In this document: positions 1 through 7,023 of the stretch, in pieces | Position numbering within the stretch: position 1 is the first letter of the stretch | Layout of the letters: every line of letters begins with the position of its first letter | Assembly: GCA_023441125.1 (NCBI GenBank) | Contig: JAEZQV010000175.1 | Coordinates: 1 to 16,848 of the forward strand | Origin: Bacillota bacterium | GTDB lineage: Bacteria; Bacillota_C; Negativicutes; Sporomusales; Sporomusaceae | Length of the DNA stretch: 16,848 bases | Reading direction: 5' to 3' | The notes under the pieces: generated by a model | Told to the model about the DNA's origin: nothing | Database searches by the model: none | What the model saw: only the letters and a program-made list of their open reading frames with translations | Translations under genes and position numbers: made by a program

Positions 1-1789
1 CTTTAATACCGGCCCGGGCCCGGATAATGGCCTCGCTGATAGCCGTAACAGCGTCATCCTGGCCGATAACGCGGTTATGCAGGACCGCTTCAAGGTGGAT
101 CAGCTTCTCCCGTTCGCCGGCCAGCAGCTTGGTAACAGGCACGCCCGTCCAGCGGCTGACCACTTTGGCGATGTCGTCTTCATCCACTTCTTCCTTCAGC
201 ATGGTTTTATGGGAGCGGTTGTGAGTGAGTTGCTCTTCCTCTTGGCTGAGCTGTTTCTCCAGCGCGGGCAGACGGCCGTATTTTAACTCGGCCAGGCGGT
301 TTAAGTCGTAGGCCCGTTCGGCTGCTTCCATCTGGGTGCGGGCTGTTTCGATTTGTCCCTTCAAATCCCGGAGGCGGACAATTGCCTGTTTTTCCAGCTG
401 CCACTGCGCCTTTAGGGCATCGGCCTGCTCTTTTAGTCCGGCCAGCTCATGGCGGATGCGCTCCAGTTTATCTTTGGAGGATAGGTCGTTTTCCTTTTTT
501 AGCGCCTGTTCTTCGATCTCCAACTGCATGATACGCCGGGAGGCCTCATCCAGCTCGCTGGGCATCGAGTCGATTTCGGTGCGCAATTTGGCCGCCGCCT
601 CGTCAACCAGGTCAATGGCTTTGTCAGGCAAAAACCGGTCGGCAATATAACGGTCGGAAAGGATGGCGGCAGACACCAGGGCGGCATCCTTAATTTTTAC
701 GCCGTGATGAATTTCGTACCGCTCTCTGAGTCCCCGCAGAATGGAGATAGTATCCTCCACACTGGGCTGGTCGACCAGGATGGGTTGAAACCGCCGTTCC
801 AGGGCGGCATCTTTTTCAATATGCTTACGGTATTCGTTCAGGGTGGTGGCGCCTATGCACCTGAGTTCGCCACGGGCCAGCATCGGCTTAAGGATGTTGC
901 CGGCATCCATGGCGCCTTCGGCCGCGCCGGCGCCTACGACCGTGTGCAATTCATCAATAAATAAAACGATTTTCCCTTCCGATTTGGCAATTTCGGCCAA
1001 AACGGTTTTGAGACGTTCTTCAAATTCACCCCGGAATTTAGCGCCGGCTACCATGGCGCCCAAGTCGAGCGAGAACACGGTTTTATTTTTCAGACTCTCC
1101 GGCACATCGCCGGCGATAATACGCCGGGCCAGGCCTTCCACAATGGCGGTTTTACCAACGCCGGGCTCACCAATCAGCACCGGATTGTTTTTGGTGCGGC
1201 GCGACAGGATTTCGACCACCCGGCGGATTTCCTCATCTCGGCCAATAACCGGGTCCAGTTTGCCTTCCCGGGCCAGCGCCGTCAGATCACGCCCGTATTT
1301 ATTAAGGGCCTCCAGGTTTTCATCAGGATTATCGGACGTGATGGATTGACCATGCCTGAACTGGCCGACCGCCTCTTTTACCCGGCTTTTGGTCAGGCCA
1401 AAGTCGCGGCAAACGGCAATCAGATCACTTTCCCCGTCCTCCGTAATGGCTAGCAGCAAATGCTCTACGCTGATATACTCGTCTTTCATGGCTTTGGCTT
1501 GGCTTTCCGCTACTGCCATAACCCGCATCATAGCCGTATTCATTCGCAGGCTGCTTTCCTGTCCGCGTACCGCTGGAATAGCCTTAACCAATTGTTCTAA
1601 TTTCGCCGTTAACAGGCGAACATCGATTTGCAGTTGCGTTAAAAGGTAGGCCATGATGCCTTCGGCATCCTTAACCAGGGCCAGTGCCAGGTGTTTGGGC
1701 GTTAATTCCTGGTGGTAGTGCAGGGCGGCGAGTTGCTGGGCTTCCTGTAAAGCCGCCGCCGCTTTCTGTGTATATTTTTCATTAGGCAT
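1..1789 (-). CDS. clpB: ATP-dependent chaperone ClpB, N-terminal part (runs off the left edge)
   Basis: ClpB is a hexameric AAA+ disaggregase that extracts polypeptides from aggregates together with DnaK in the cytoplasm. About 596 codons are visible. They show the double Clp N-domain (about residues 1-145), the first AAA+ domain with Walker A GEPGVGKT at 207-214 and Walker B around 274-280 (LFIDELH), and the long Gln/Glu/Lys-rich coiled-coil middle domain (about 400-525) that separates ClpB from ClpA and ClpC. The linker to the second AAA+ domain (VIGQDDA) lies close to the window edge. The second ATPase domain is outside, so the left end is a window cut, not a truncation. I chose the ATG at 1789-1787 because a perfect AGGAGG lies 8 bases upstream. 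The in-frame ATG at 1795 is only 2 bases from that site. It is transcribed divergently from the GGDEF-EAL gene. A possible CtsR operator lies about 190 bases upstream. Confidence 0.97.
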   Translation of the reverse strand, partial: MPNEKYTQKAAAALQEAQQLAALHYHQELTPKHLALALVKDAEGIMAYLLTQLQIDVRLLTAKLEQLVKAIPAVRGQESSLRMNTAMMRVMAVAESQAKAMKDEYISVEHLLLAITEDGESDLIAVCRDFGLTKSRVKEAVGQFRHGQSITSDNPDENLEALNKYGRDLTALAREGKLDPVIGRDEEIRRVVEILSRRTKNNPVLIGEPGVGKTAIVEGLARRIIAGDVPESLKNKTVFSLDLGAMVAGAKFRGEFEERLKTVLAEIAKSEGKIVLFIDELHTVVGAGAAEGAMDAGNILKPMLARGELRCIGATTLNEYRKHIEKDAALERRFQPILVDQPSVEDTISILRGLRERYEIHHGVKIKDAALVSAAILSDRYIADRFLPDKAIDLVDEAAAKLRTEIDSMPSELDEASRRIMQLEIEEQALKKENDLSSKDKLERIRHELAGLKEQADALKAQWQLEKQAIVRLRDLKGQIETARTQMEAAERAYDLNRLAELKYGRLPALEKQLSQEEEQLTHNRSHKTMLKEEVDEDDIAKVVSRWTGVPVTKLLAGEREKLIHLEAVLHNRVIGQDDAVTAISEAIIRARAGIK

Positions 1790-1797
1790 AATCATTA

Positions 1798-1803
1798 CCT
1801 CCT
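1798..1803 (-). promoter_or_regulatory. Ribosome binding site of clpB
   Basis: A perfect AGGAGG on the minus strand sits 8 bases before the ATG at 1789. It favours that start over the ATG at 1795, which is in the same frame but too close. Confidence 0.85.
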
Positions 1804-1981
1804 CAAACAATGTGAGAAATTGGTTAGCAATAGATTTAACAATATTTACAATTTAATACTAGCAGAAAATGCTTATTAGTTGGAGCGGGGAAATCGGCGA
1901 AAAGCGGCGGTTTTAGAGCCGTAGAGCTGATTTTTGCCAAAAAGGAAAGTCGGACGCAGACGTTCTAACTTTTACTGACTT

Positions 1982-1998
1982 TTTGACTTTAATTGACT
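1982..1998 (-). promoter_or_regulatory. Candidate CtsR-type heat-shock operator
   Basis: Read on the minus strand the site is AGTCAAT-TAA-AGTCAAA, a direct repeat of heptads with a 3-base spacer. The published CtsR consensus is RGTCAAA-NAN-RGTCAAA, so this matches with one base different in the first heptad. A third, weaker copy (AAGTCAG) follows directly toward clpB. CtsR represses clp genes in Firmicutes, so the neighbourhood fits. The distance to the clpB start (about 190 bases) is long and no clear promoter overlaps the site, so the role is inferred. Confidence 0.45.
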
Positions 1999-2036
1999 TT
2001 ATCTTTTCATATAAGGAACTAAAGAAAAAAACACGA

Positions 2037-2042
2037 TATAAT
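2037..2042 (+). promoter_or_regulatory. Possible -10 element for the GGDEF-EAL gene
   Basis: An exact TATAAT lies about 54 bases before the ATG at 2096. The region 16-18 bases upstream (AGGAAC-like) does not resemble TTGACA, so this is a partial promoter match only. Confidence 0.3.
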
Positions 2043-2095
2043 TTTAACAGGTGATATAACAGGAAGAAGGAAGATGGTGTAGCGGATTGGGGGAC

Positions 2096-4000
2096 ATGTA
2101 TGTTAGCGGGCTAAGCGCGATTGTTATTATACTTAGCCTGATTATGCTTTATCTTACGGCCAGGATTGGCAAGTACAAGCAGGCGGAGCGGCTGCTTAGG
2201 CAGCAGAATGAAGCGCTGATGGATATTCATGAGGAATTGTCGGCGCAAGAGGAAGAACTCCGGCAAAATTTTAACGAACTGTATTTGAATGAAGAGAGAA
2301 TCCGGCAGCAAGAAGAAATGTACCGTCTGGTAACCGAGGGTTCGAATGACGGGCTGTGGATCTGGGATGCCGCCAGTGATACCCAGACACTGTCGGAGCG
2401 GGGGCTGCACTTGCTGGGGTTGTCCGAGCAGGCGGTCAATACGCATGAGAAATGGAAGAAGCTTGTACATCCGGATGATCTGCCGCATTTGCTTACTGCA
2501 TTAGACGAGCATTTCAGCGGACGCACCCAGCTGTTCCAGCTTGAATACCGGGTCAAATCGCCGGCTGGCGGCTACCGCTGGATTTTGTCGCGGGGCAAGG
2601 CTTTATTTGACGGCAATGACCAGCCGATACGCATGGCCGGTTCGTATACAGATATTACCGACCGTAAATTTAAAGAAGAAAAAATAAAGCATATGGCTTA
2701 CTATGATACTCTTACCGGTCTCGCCAACCGGGAACTGTTGACGGAAACGGTCTGTGAAGCGCTGACTAAGGCTAAGGAACAGGGCACGCACGGTGCCCTG
2801 CTGTTTATCGATCTTGACAATTTTAAACTGATTAATGATACCTATGGCCACTCCTGGGGCGATCAATTGCTGGTTAATATCAGCCGCCAGCTGGCAGAAC
2901 TGGTGGTGGACGCCGGTCTGGCAGCCAGGCTGGGCGGCGATGAAATTATTATCTTTTTGCCTGCTATTAATACCGCTGAGGAGGCCGCCGCTTACGCCGA
3001 GCAAGTGATGCGGCTGCTGGAAAAACCCGTTACCGTGAACGACCATGTTTTTCATATTACAGCCAGCGCCGGGATTGCCCTTTATCCGGAGCATGGCAGC
3101 ACGATCGACGAGCTGTTGCGCAATGCCGATACGGCTATGTACTCGGCCAAGAATTCCGGCAAACGCGGGTATATGGTGTTTGATGAATCCATGCATAATG
3201 CGGTCGTGGAGAAGACGCTGCTGGAATCGAGGCTGCGCCAGGCGCTTAAAAACAATGAGCTCAGACTGTATTACCAACCTCAATTTGACATGGCCGCCGA
3301 AAGAGTGGCAGGTTTTGAGGCTTTGCTGCGCTGGGAAAGTCCTGACTACGGCCTGATGCCGCCGCTCAAGTTTATTCCTTTGGCCGAGGAGACAGGCCTG
3401 ATTGTGGAAATTGGTATGTGGGTGCTGGCGCAGGCGTGCGCCTTTAGCCAGGAACTGTATAGTAAGGGCCTGGGAAGACTGTGGGTATCAGTGAATATCT
3501 CAGTTGTGCAGCTAATCCAGCCGGGCTTTGTTCAGGGGGTGGCCGATGTGCTGGCGGCCACGGGATTGCCGCCGCAACTGCTGGAACTGGAGATCACGGA
3601 AAGCGTCCTGATGGAGCAGTTGGCCGATAATGTCCGCAAGTTAGCAGAATTGCGGGCTCTGGGCATCCGGATTGCTCTGGACGATTTTGGCACAGGCTAT
3701 TCGTCGCTGACTTATTTGAAAAAACTGCCGATTACCGCGGTAAAAATGGATAAAGCGTTTATTGACGACATTGCTGCCGGCGGGATCGATGCCGCTGTAA
3801 CCGGCACGATCATTGAACTTTCCCACCAAATGGGTCTGACGGTTGTTGCCGAGGGGGTTGAGACGGAGACCCAGTTTGCCTTCCTGCAGCAAAAAAAATG
3901 CGATATTATTCAAGGTTATTTTATCAGCTGGCCGCTTCCGCCGGCAGAATTTGCCGGACAGCTGCGGACCGACGGAAACCTTATCGGCAGTGCCAGCTAG
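2096..4000 (+). CDS. Membrane-anchored PAS-GGDEF-EAL cyclic-di-GMP signalling protein
   Basis: A two-domain cyclic-di-GMP turnover protein of 634 residues from the ATG at 2096. Order: one N-terminal membrane helix (about 4-22), a Gln/Glu-rich coiled coil (28-77), a PAS sensor domain (75-190, ending in the usual DITDRK), GGDEF (197-362) and EAL (375-622). The GGDEF signature reads GGDEI (280-284), with Ile for the final Phe, and there is no RxxD inhibitory site at the expected place before it. The EAL domain looks complete: EALLRW from 408, the Asn of SVNIS at 467, Glu499, DDFGTGYSS from 529, Lys550 and AEGVET with Glu586. I infer that phosphodiesterase activity dominates and GGDEF is weak or regulatory. 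The start is uncertain: TTG at 2087 is in frame, and neither start has a good ribosome binding site. It is not in an obvious operon; thiD follows after 249 bases. Confidence 0.92.
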   Translation: MYVSGLSAIVIILSLIMLYLTARIGKYKQAERLLRQQNEALMDIHEELSAQEEELRQNFNELYLNEERIRQQEEMYRLVTEGSNDGLWIWDAASDTQTLSERGLHLLGLSEQAVNTHEKWKKLVHPDDLPHLLTALDEHFSGRTQLFQLEYRVKSPAGGYRWILSRGKALFDGNDQPIRMAGSYTDITDRKFKEEKIKHMAYYDTLTGLANRELLTETVCEALTKAKEQGTHGALLFIDLDNFKLINDTYGHSWGDQLLVNISRQLAELVVDAGLAARLGGDEIIIFLPAINTAEEAAAYAEQVMRLLEKPVTVNDHVFHITASAGIALYPEHGSTIDELLRNADTAMYSAKNSGKRGYMVFDESMHNAVVEKTLLESRLRQALKNNELRLYYQPQFDMAAERVAGFEALLRWESPDYGLMPPLKFIPLAEETGLIVEIGMWVLAQACAFSQELYSKGLGRLWVSVNISVVQLIQPGFVQGVADVLAATGLPPQLLELEITESVLMEQLADNVRKLAELRALGIRIALDDFGTGYSSLTYLKKLPITAVKMDKAFIDDIAAGGIDAAVTGTIIELSHQMGLTVVAEGVETETQFAFLQQKKCDIIQGYFISWPLPPAEFAGQLRTDGNLIGSAS

Positions 4001-4199
4001 GATATACAGAATACTTGCCGCTTGTATTGAGAATATGACGTCACTGAATTTAGTCCCGATTACCTGGCGGAATAAGGACATACTGTTTTTTCAGCAGATT
4101 GTATGCTAAAATTAGGTTATCCGGGGGCTGATGTCTTATATTTGTCGTATACAAAGGATGCTGGCAGCTTTGGTAAGCTGTAATTTGTCAAAGGCTTGA

Positions 4200-4227
4200 A
4201 GACACGAATTCTGCGGAATTCGTGTCT
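4200..4227 (+). repeat. Perfect 12-bp inverted repeat (hairpin) just upstream of thiD
   Basis: AGACACGAATTC (4200-4211) and GAATTCGTGTCT (4216-4227) are exact reverse complements around a 4-base TGCG loop. It ends 22 bases before the thiD ATG. No run of T follows (ATCTTTGGG), so it is a poor intrinsic terminator as it stands. It could be a weak terminator for the upstream gene, a leader structure in the thiD transcript, or a protein-binding palindrome. Confidence 0.75.
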
Positions 4228-4249
4228 ATCTTTGGGTAGGGGTGAAAAT

Positions 4250-5059
4250 ATGAAAAATGTATTAACAATTGCCGGTTCAGATTCCAGCGGCGGTGCCGGC
4301 ATTCAGGCCGATCTGAAAACTTTTGCCGCCCATGGTGTGTTTGGCATGAGTGTGATAACTGCCGTTACCGCCCAAAATACCCAGGGGGTATATGCTGTGC
4401 AGGATATTACCCCTGCGGTGATTACCAAGCAGCTTGAGGCTATTTTTGAGGACATCACGGTGGCTGCCGTCAAAATCGGCATGGTATCGCAGATTGAAAC
4501 CATTACGGCTATTGCCGCCGGACTAAAGAAATATGGCGTGAGCAACGTGGTGGTCGATCCGGTGATGGTGTCCAAAAGCGGCTTTCATTTGCTGAACCCG
4601 GCGGCGGAAGCGACACTGATCCGGGAACTGCTGCCGCTGGCTGCCGTTCTGACGCCGAACGTCCCCGAGGCGGAGGTTATAACCGGACGCGCCATTACCA
4701 CCTTAGCCGATATGGAAGCGGCCGCCCGGCAGATCATGGCGCTTGGCCCCAGGAGTGTATTAATGAAAGGCGGGCATCTGGACGGTGACTCGACCGATAT
4801 TCTCTATGACGGTGACCGGTTTATCTATCTCCCCTCACCCCGGATTGCCACGAAAAACACGCATGGTACCGGCTGTACCTTATCCTCGGCCATCGCTGCC
4901 AATCTGGGACGGGGGCTGTCGGTCGATGCGGCCGTTGCTGCCGCCAAAGAATACATAACGGTGGCCATTGAACACGGCTTGACCATCGGCAAGGGCGTGG
5001 GACCTACCCACCATTTTTATACTCTCTATAAGAAAGCCGGCATGCTTGAGGCGGAGTAG
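4250..5059 (+). CDS. thiD: Hydroxymethylpyrimidine / phosphomethylpyrimidine kinase ThiD
   Basis: ThiD phosphorylates 4-amino-5-hydroxymethyl-2-methylpyrimidine and then its monophosphate to the pyrophosphate used in thiamine synthesis, in the cytoplasm. The 269-residue length is typical. Family hallmarks are the N-terminal TIAGSDSSGGAGIQADLKT (6-24), VVDPVMVSKSG (101-111), LTPNVPEAE (134-142), KGGHL (173-177) and the anion-hole motif NTHGTGCT (203-210) with the catalytic Cys209. The start is the ATG at 4250, preceded by GGGTAGGGGTG. An in-frame TTG at 4196 would only add residues encoded by the hairpin. No other thi gene is in the window and no TPP riboswitch is visible upstream, so it may be an isolated salvage gene. 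A pyridoxal kinase role (PdxK of the ThiD-like type) is a less likely alternative. It converges on the next gene with a 2-base gap. Confidence 0.93.
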   Translation: MKNVLTIAGSDSSGGAGIQADLKTFAAHGVFGMSVITAVTAQNTQGVYAVQDITPAVITKQLEAIFEDITVAAVKIGMVSQIETITAIAAGLKKYGVSNVVVDPVMVSKSGFHLLNPAAEATLIRELLPLAAVLTPNVPEAEVITGRAITTLADMEAAARQIMALGPRSVLMKGGHLDGDSTDILYDGDRFIYLPSPRIATKNTHGTGCTLSSAIAANLGRGLSVDAAVAAAKEYITVAIEHGLTIGKGVGPTHHFYTLYKKAGMLEAE

Positions 5060-5061
5060 CG

Positions 5062-5628
5062 TTAGATATGCCGGCGCCTAAGCGGGCTGGTAAATGAGGG
5101 CGGGGGCGTGACTTCGGTCGTTAATTCCTGCTGGGTTTCAAGATCGCTTTGGATTATGCCCGGCTTGGCCGGCGTGGCTGTTGTGGGCGCCGGCTTCGGA
5201 TGGGGCTCGGTTATGTTACCTGGCGGCGGTCCGAAACAGGAGTTGCACGGACGCCCAAGCACCTGGCGCAGCGCTTCCAGGATAATGATGGTCTCGGCCG
5301 TACGGCAGTTGGGATCATCCGGCGCGCAGCAATCCTCCAGGAGTCTGAAGATGTCGACCGGGGCGCAGGTCACAGCTAAAAACTGGGTGATAAAGGCTAT
5401 TTTACAGCATAAGAGCTCAAGCAAGAGGTCAATCAGCGTGCCGGTACGGTCATAGCGGATAACCGCCCGTTCAAATATTTCAAAAGGTACGCCGGGGGTG
5501 CGCTGTACCTCTTCAGCGGCGCCGACAAGCAGCCGGTAAGAACTGACCAAAGACGTAAAGTTAGGAACAACGGCATTAATATCGCCTAGCAGGGTATTAA
5601 TGATAGTTATGCTATCAACCGTAGCCAT
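5062..5628 (-). CDS. Uncharacterised cysteine-rich protein with a proline-rich tail
   Basis: I do not recognise this 188-residue protein. The ATG at 5628-5626 has a strong GGAGGAG ribosome binding site. Residues 1-130 look mostly helical, with alternating hydrophobic segments (for example LIDLLLELLCC at 65-75) but no clear signal peptide. Eight cysteines are clustered: 74-75, 88, 100-101, 108, 128 and 131, including two CC pairs and a CNSC (CxxC). The C-terminal third (about 134-188) is low-complexity and rich in Pro and Thr, ending in SPLRRRHI. Clustered cysteines suggest disulfides or metal binding, and spore-coat-like or surface proteins often look like this, but that is only a guess. It reads toward thiD with no terminator in between. 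Its start faces the efflux operon across 267 bases. Confidence 0.8.
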   Translation of the reverse strand: MATVDSITIINTLLGDINAVVPNFTSLVSSYRLLVGAAEEVQRTPGVPFEIFERAVIRYDRTGTLIDLLLELLCCKIAFITQFLAVTCAPVDIFRLLEDCCAPDDPNCRTAETIIILEALRQVLGRPCNSCFGPPPGNITEPHPKPAPTTATPAKPGIIQSDLETQQELTTEVTPPPSFTSPLRRRHI

Positions 5629-5717
5629 GCTTACTCCTCCCTTTTAGACTATTACTATATGCTGTATGCAGCCAAAAGGATAATTGTACCGCCGGTAGCA
5701 GAAAATAAAATAAATGC

Positions 5718-5755
5718 TATAAGAAACCGCTATTAAAGTATGGCGGTTTCTTATA
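5718..5755. repeat. Perfect 13-bp inverted repeat in the divergent region before the efflux operon
   Basis: TATAAGAAACCGC (5718-5730) and GCGGTTTCTTATA (5743-5755) are exact reverse complements separated by 12 bases. The downstream side on the plus strand continues TTTTATAT, so it resembles an intrinsic, possibly bidirectional, terminator. It lies between two divergent starts (5628 minus and 5896 plus), where neither gene needs one. An operator, an attenuator or the terminator of an unrecognised small transcript are alternatives. Confidence 0.65.
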
Positions 5756-5785
5756 TTTTATATATCAATTTTAACACTTAAATGA

Positions 5786-5791
5786 TATAAT
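5786..5791 (+). promoter_or_regulatory. Probable -10 element of the RND efflux operon
   Basis: An exact TATAAT lies about 105 bases before the adaptor start, directly upstream of the inverted repeat at 5798-5813. The expected -35 region (around 5763-5768, TATCAA) matches TTGACA poorly, as would be expected if an activator or a degenerate promoter is used. Confidence 0.4.
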
Positions 5792-5797
5792 AAACCT

Positions 5798-5813
5798 CTG
5801 ACCAGATAGTCAG
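5798..5813. promoter_or_regulatory. Candidate operator at the start of the efflux operon transcript
   Basis: CTGAC (5798-5802) and GTCAG (5809-5813) form an inverted repeat with a 6-base centre, starting about 7 bases after the TATAAT, where transcription would begin. TGAC...GTCA half sites of this size are common among TetR-family regulators of efflux genes. No regulator gene is adjacent, so the binding protein is unknown. Confidence 0.35.
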
Positions 5814-5895
5814 GCAGTGGGTTAATTTAGATTAAAACAACAGCCTGGCGGTCAGTTACTGGATAAACAGCCAAATCAAGCGAAAGGATGATACC

Positions 5896-7023
5896 ATGCT
5901 GCTAACCAATAAAAAACGCCTGGCAGTAGCTCTGACCATTGTGTTGGCGCTCACTGGTGTCATAGGTTATCGCATTTATACCAACATTGCCGGTAATAAG
6001 GCCCGCGCCAGCCAGATGGCGGGCATGCCGGCAACGGCGGTGGAAGTTGCCCAGGTTGGCCGGCGCGATATTACGCCGCTCTTAGTGTTTCCTGCCAGCC
6101 TGGAGCCAGTGTGGAGTGCCGACATTTCTCCCAAGGTGGATGGCCGGATCAACGCTTTGAATGTGAATGAAGGTGACATCGTTGAAGCCGGTGCGGTTAT
6201 CGCCACGCTTGACACCACTGAATTAGCCGCGCAGGTGGTGCAGGCGGAAGGCAATTTAATGGCGGCAAAATCCACGCTGGAGCAAGCCGAGCTGGATTAT
6301 CGCCGCTATGCGGCCCTGGCCGACAAAGGGGCGGTGTCGGCCCAGGCGCTGGATACGGCCCGCACCAAGCGGGATCTGGCGGCCGGTCAGGTACGGGCGG
6401 CGGAAGGCAATGTCATGCTGCTGACAGAGAAACTTAACAATGCCACCGTGGCAACGCCTAAGCGCGGAGTAGTGACCAAGCGGCTTGTTCAGGCCGGAAC
6501 CTTTGCCCGGGCCGGTTCAGCCATTGTAACTATGGCCGACACCACAACCCTGCTGGCCCAGGCAACTGTCGGTGAATCGCAGATTGCCGACCTGGCGGTA
6601 GGTACTACCGTTACAATTCGTGTGGATGCACTTGGCGGCCGGGAGTTTACCGGTACAATTACCCGGCTGTCGCCGGTGGCGGCTACGCCGGCCCGGACTT
6701 TCGCCGCTGAAATTACCATTCCCAATGCGGATGGCGTTCTTAAAGCCGGCATGTTTGCCAAGGCGTCGGTGCCGGCAGCCGTCCACCCGGGCGTGGTGGC
6801 GGTGCCGGAAAAAGCGTTGGTGCTTAAGGACGATCAAAAAACCGTTTTTGTGGTAACGCCTGATAATAAAGTGCAGCAGCGGACTCTTAAGCTGGGTTAT
6901 ATCGGTGATGGCTGGGCGGAAGTCCTTGACGGTGTTGCTGCCGGCGAGACAATTGTTGTGGCTGGCCAGAACAAGATTAAGGACGGTGTGCTCATTACAC
7001 CGGTAGCGGGCGGTGATAAGTAA
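5896..7023 (+). CDS. RND efflux system periplasmic adaptor (membrane fusion protein)
   Basis: The adaptor links an inner-membrane RND pump to an outer-membrane channel across the periplasm. The protein has 375 residues, normal for the HlyD/AcrA/MdtA-like family. An uncleaved membrane anchor lies at about 8-26; there is no lipobox, so it is held by a helix and not by lipid. Next come a lipoyl/barrel-sandwich half (ADISPKVDGRINALNVNEGD), an Ala-rich alpha-helical hairpin (about 115-180), the second lipoyl half (ATVATPKRGVV-like), a beta-barrel domain and a membrane-proximal C-terminal domain (PEKALVLKDDQKTVFVV). The ATG at 5896 is preceded by AAAGGATG. The stop codon TAA overlaps the ATG of the pump gene by one base, so the two are translationally coupled. 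Substrate cannot be told from sequence. Confidence 0.93.
   Translation: MLLTNKKRLAVALTIVLALTGVIGYRIYTNIAGNKARASQMAGMPATAVEVAQVGRRDITPLLVFPASLEPVWSADISPKVDGRINALNVNEGDIVEAGAVIATLDTTELAAQVVQAEGNLMAAKSTLEQAELDYRRYAALADKGAVSAQALDTARTKRDLAAGQVRAAEGNVMLLTEKLNNATVATPKRGVVTKRLVQAGTFARAGSAIVTMADTTTLLAQATVGESQIADLAVGTTVTIRVDALGGREFTGTITRLSPVAATPARTFAAEITIPNADGVLKAGMFAKASVPAAVHPGVVAVPEKALVLKDDQKTVFVVTPDNKVQQRTLKLGYIGDGWAEVLDGVAAGETIVVAGQNKIKDGVLITPVAGGDK

Larger units (their letters stand above)
1790..2095. other. Divergent intergenic region between clpB and the GGDEF-EAL gene
   Basis: About 306 bases without a convincing gene. It holds the clpB ribosome binding site, a direct repeat resembling a CtsR box at 1982-1998, and an exact TATAAT on the plus strand at 2037-2042 that could serve the downstream gene, although no good -35 hexamer sits at the right distance. 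A short reading frame (ATG GTG TAG, from 2074) is too small to be meaningful. I found no CIRCE element and no obvious terminator. Confidence 0.6.

Noticed and set aside
843..1349. 168-codon plus-strand open frame inside clpB
   Set aside because: It is antisense to the conserved first AAA+ domain of ClpB, has a Ser/Arg-rich composition and no ribosome binding site. It is a shadow of the real gene.
2603..3283. 226-codon minus-strand open frame within the GGDEF-EAL gene
   Set aside because: It lies opposite the conserved GGDEF coding region and resembles no protein. Codon bias on the coding strand explains the lack of stops.
4001..4249. TPP riboswitch before thiD
   Set aside because: I searched for the conserved THI-box segments (CTGAGA and ACCTGA-like) in the short leader and saw none. 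The only structure is the simple hairpin.
4196..4249. N-terminal extension of ThiD from a TTG at 4196
   Set aside because: The added residues come from the hairpin sequence, and the ATG at 4250 has the ribosome binding site and the conserved family N-terminus.
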